DNA of 64,000 nucleotides from the NCBI GenBank assembly GCA_937958815.1, contig CALGMR010000002.1:1-64000 (forward strand), given 5' to 3'. Below are positions 63,549-64,000 of this stretch, in pieces. The notes under the pieces were generated by a model, which was given only the letters and a program-made list of their open reading frames with translations, was not told where the DNA came from and ran no database searches. The translations under genes were made by a program, and so were the position numbers. This stretch comes from an uncultured Rhizobiaceae group bacterium. Its GTDB lineage: Bacteria > Pseudomonadota > Alphaproteobacteria > Rhizobiales > Rhizobiaceae. Numbering within the stretch: the first letter of the stretch is position 1; every line of letters begins with the position of its first letter.

Positions 63549-64000
63549 TTGAAAACCTTCATTTGTATAGCTGTAATATTCTTTGGTGCATTCAGTGCTC
63601 ATGCCCAAAGTCACAAGACCCAACTTACCGATGATCAGATATATGAGAATCTGTCCAAAAAACTGAATTACATGATCACGCGTACTGATCATGGATTGGA
63701 AAAGGGCGGACGAGGGAGATTATTCGCTTGGTATTGGGGGTATTTGGGCCGTGCTTCCTTGATGATGTATGAAGCGACCAATGACGAGCGCTTTCTCGAT
63801 TTGGTGCGCGATATCTCACTCAAATTGATTGAAGTGCGCGACGACAAGCTTGGTTTGGTTGATGATGAGCGCAAGCGCATTCTGCCCAATTGGGGGACGC
63901 AATATAAGAACGGTGTTCGCGCCAATGAGGTGACCTCAGCTGGGCTTATTACCCTTCCTATGTGTCAATATGCACGCATACGTGGGGACAAAGTTATCGG
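63549..64000 (+). CDS. Exported protein of unknown function, N-terminal part
   Basis: An open frame from a TTG at 63549 runs to the window edge (150 codons seen). GGGAGTAAGAGA directly precedes it. The first 20 residues (KTFICIAVIFFGAFSAHAQ) are a Sec signal. The mature part has helical stretches such as YWGYLGRASLMMYEATNDERF and NGVRANEVTSAGLI, suggesting an alpha/alpha-barrel enzyme of the polysaccharide epimerase, lyase or hydrolase type; I cannot name it. No shorter ATG start would keep the signal peptide. Confidence 0.65.
   Translation, partial: MKTFICIAVIFFGAFSAHAQSHKTQLTDDQIYENLSKKLNYMITRTDHGLEKGGRGRLFAWYWGYLGRASLMMYEATNDERFLDLVRDISLKLIEVRDDKLGLVDDERKRILPNWGTQYKNGVRANEVTSAGLITLPMCQYARIRGDKVI

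Noticed and set aside
1-64000. CRISPR arrays, insertion sequences, prophage or integrative element boundaries.
   Set aside because: No regularly spaced repeats, transposase, integrase or phage structural genes were seen; the four tRNA genes show no adjacent integrase or direct repeat of their 3' ends.

Overview
The window is a gene-dense, roughly half-GC stretch of an alphaproteobacterial chromosome, most likely Hyphomicrobiales (Rhizobiales). The evidence for this is the complete general L-amino-acid transporter aapJQMP, the rhizobial-type membrane urate hydroxylase with its LysR regulator, the BTLCP-type cysteine peptidase, a DUF3126 gene directly after cysE, and NDUFS4- and NDUFS6-like accessory complex I genes. 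No phage, insertion sequence, integrase or CRISPR array was seen. The two window edges cut a substrate-binding protein (left) and a secreted protein of unknown function (right).

Layout. 1-4.4 kb: a branched-chain amino acid ABC importer (livK end, then livHMGF). 4.4-15.5 kb: a BaiN-like flavoprotein, two tandem Lin0512 paralogues, a TolC-type outer membrane protein, a TIGR03084 protein, a class V aminotransferase with ureidoglycolate lyase, a TSUP permease with pcaF, a sulfatase and a DAO-type oxidase. 16-21.9 kb: a CNNM/CBS protein, tRNA-Glu, an M15-type lipoprotein, glyoxalase I, a sirtuin, a double cold-shock protein, a DUF192 protein, tRNA-Pro and an NDUFS4-like gene. 21.9-26.6 kb: a zinc regulon (beta-propeller, znuA, divergent znuC-znuB-zur) with palindromic Zur-like sites between the divergent genes. 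26.6-33.7 kb: two tRNA-Arg genes and a purine catabolism cluster (ureidoglycine aminohydrolase, allantoinase/OHCU decarboxylase fusion, HIU hydrolase, LysR, urate hydroxylase), interrupted by a GDPD-like gene, a degraded copy of the uraH 3' end and an AT-rich orphan. 33.8-40.1 kb: a PAP2 phosphatase and the aap operon with a long leader. 40-64 kb: housekeeping and accessory genes, including alpha/beta hydrolases, cysE, a gamma carbonic anhydrase, PilZ and PAS proteins, rhomboid, patatin, hisI, folE, a NifU-like scaffold, yidD, ald with its Lrp regulator, a beta-barrel protein divergent from a Tat-exported flavoenzyme, a membrane pyrophosphatase and a degenerate EAL protein.

How the genes work together. 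Purine breakdown can be read from urate to glyoxylate: PuuD, UraH, UraD, PuuE, (allantoate amidohydrolase, not seen here), ureidoglycine aminohydrolase, AllA. AllA lies about 17 kb from the rest, next to a class V aminotransferase that could use ureidoglycine or glyoxylate. Zinc uptake is self-regulated through Zur. Amino-acid uptake is represented by two complete ABC systems.

Most notable: the aap ATPase AapP carries a 205-residue N-terminal extension, made of a helix-hairpin-helix-like domain plus a Lys/Ala-rich linker, that the family normally lacks. Other points worth a second look are two intergenic sRNA candidates with good terminators, a promoter plus roughly 210-nt structured leader before aapJ, an internally duplicated DUF3126 protein, a uraH relic, and a perfect 11-bp inverted repeat at the start of a catalytically degenerate EAL gene.
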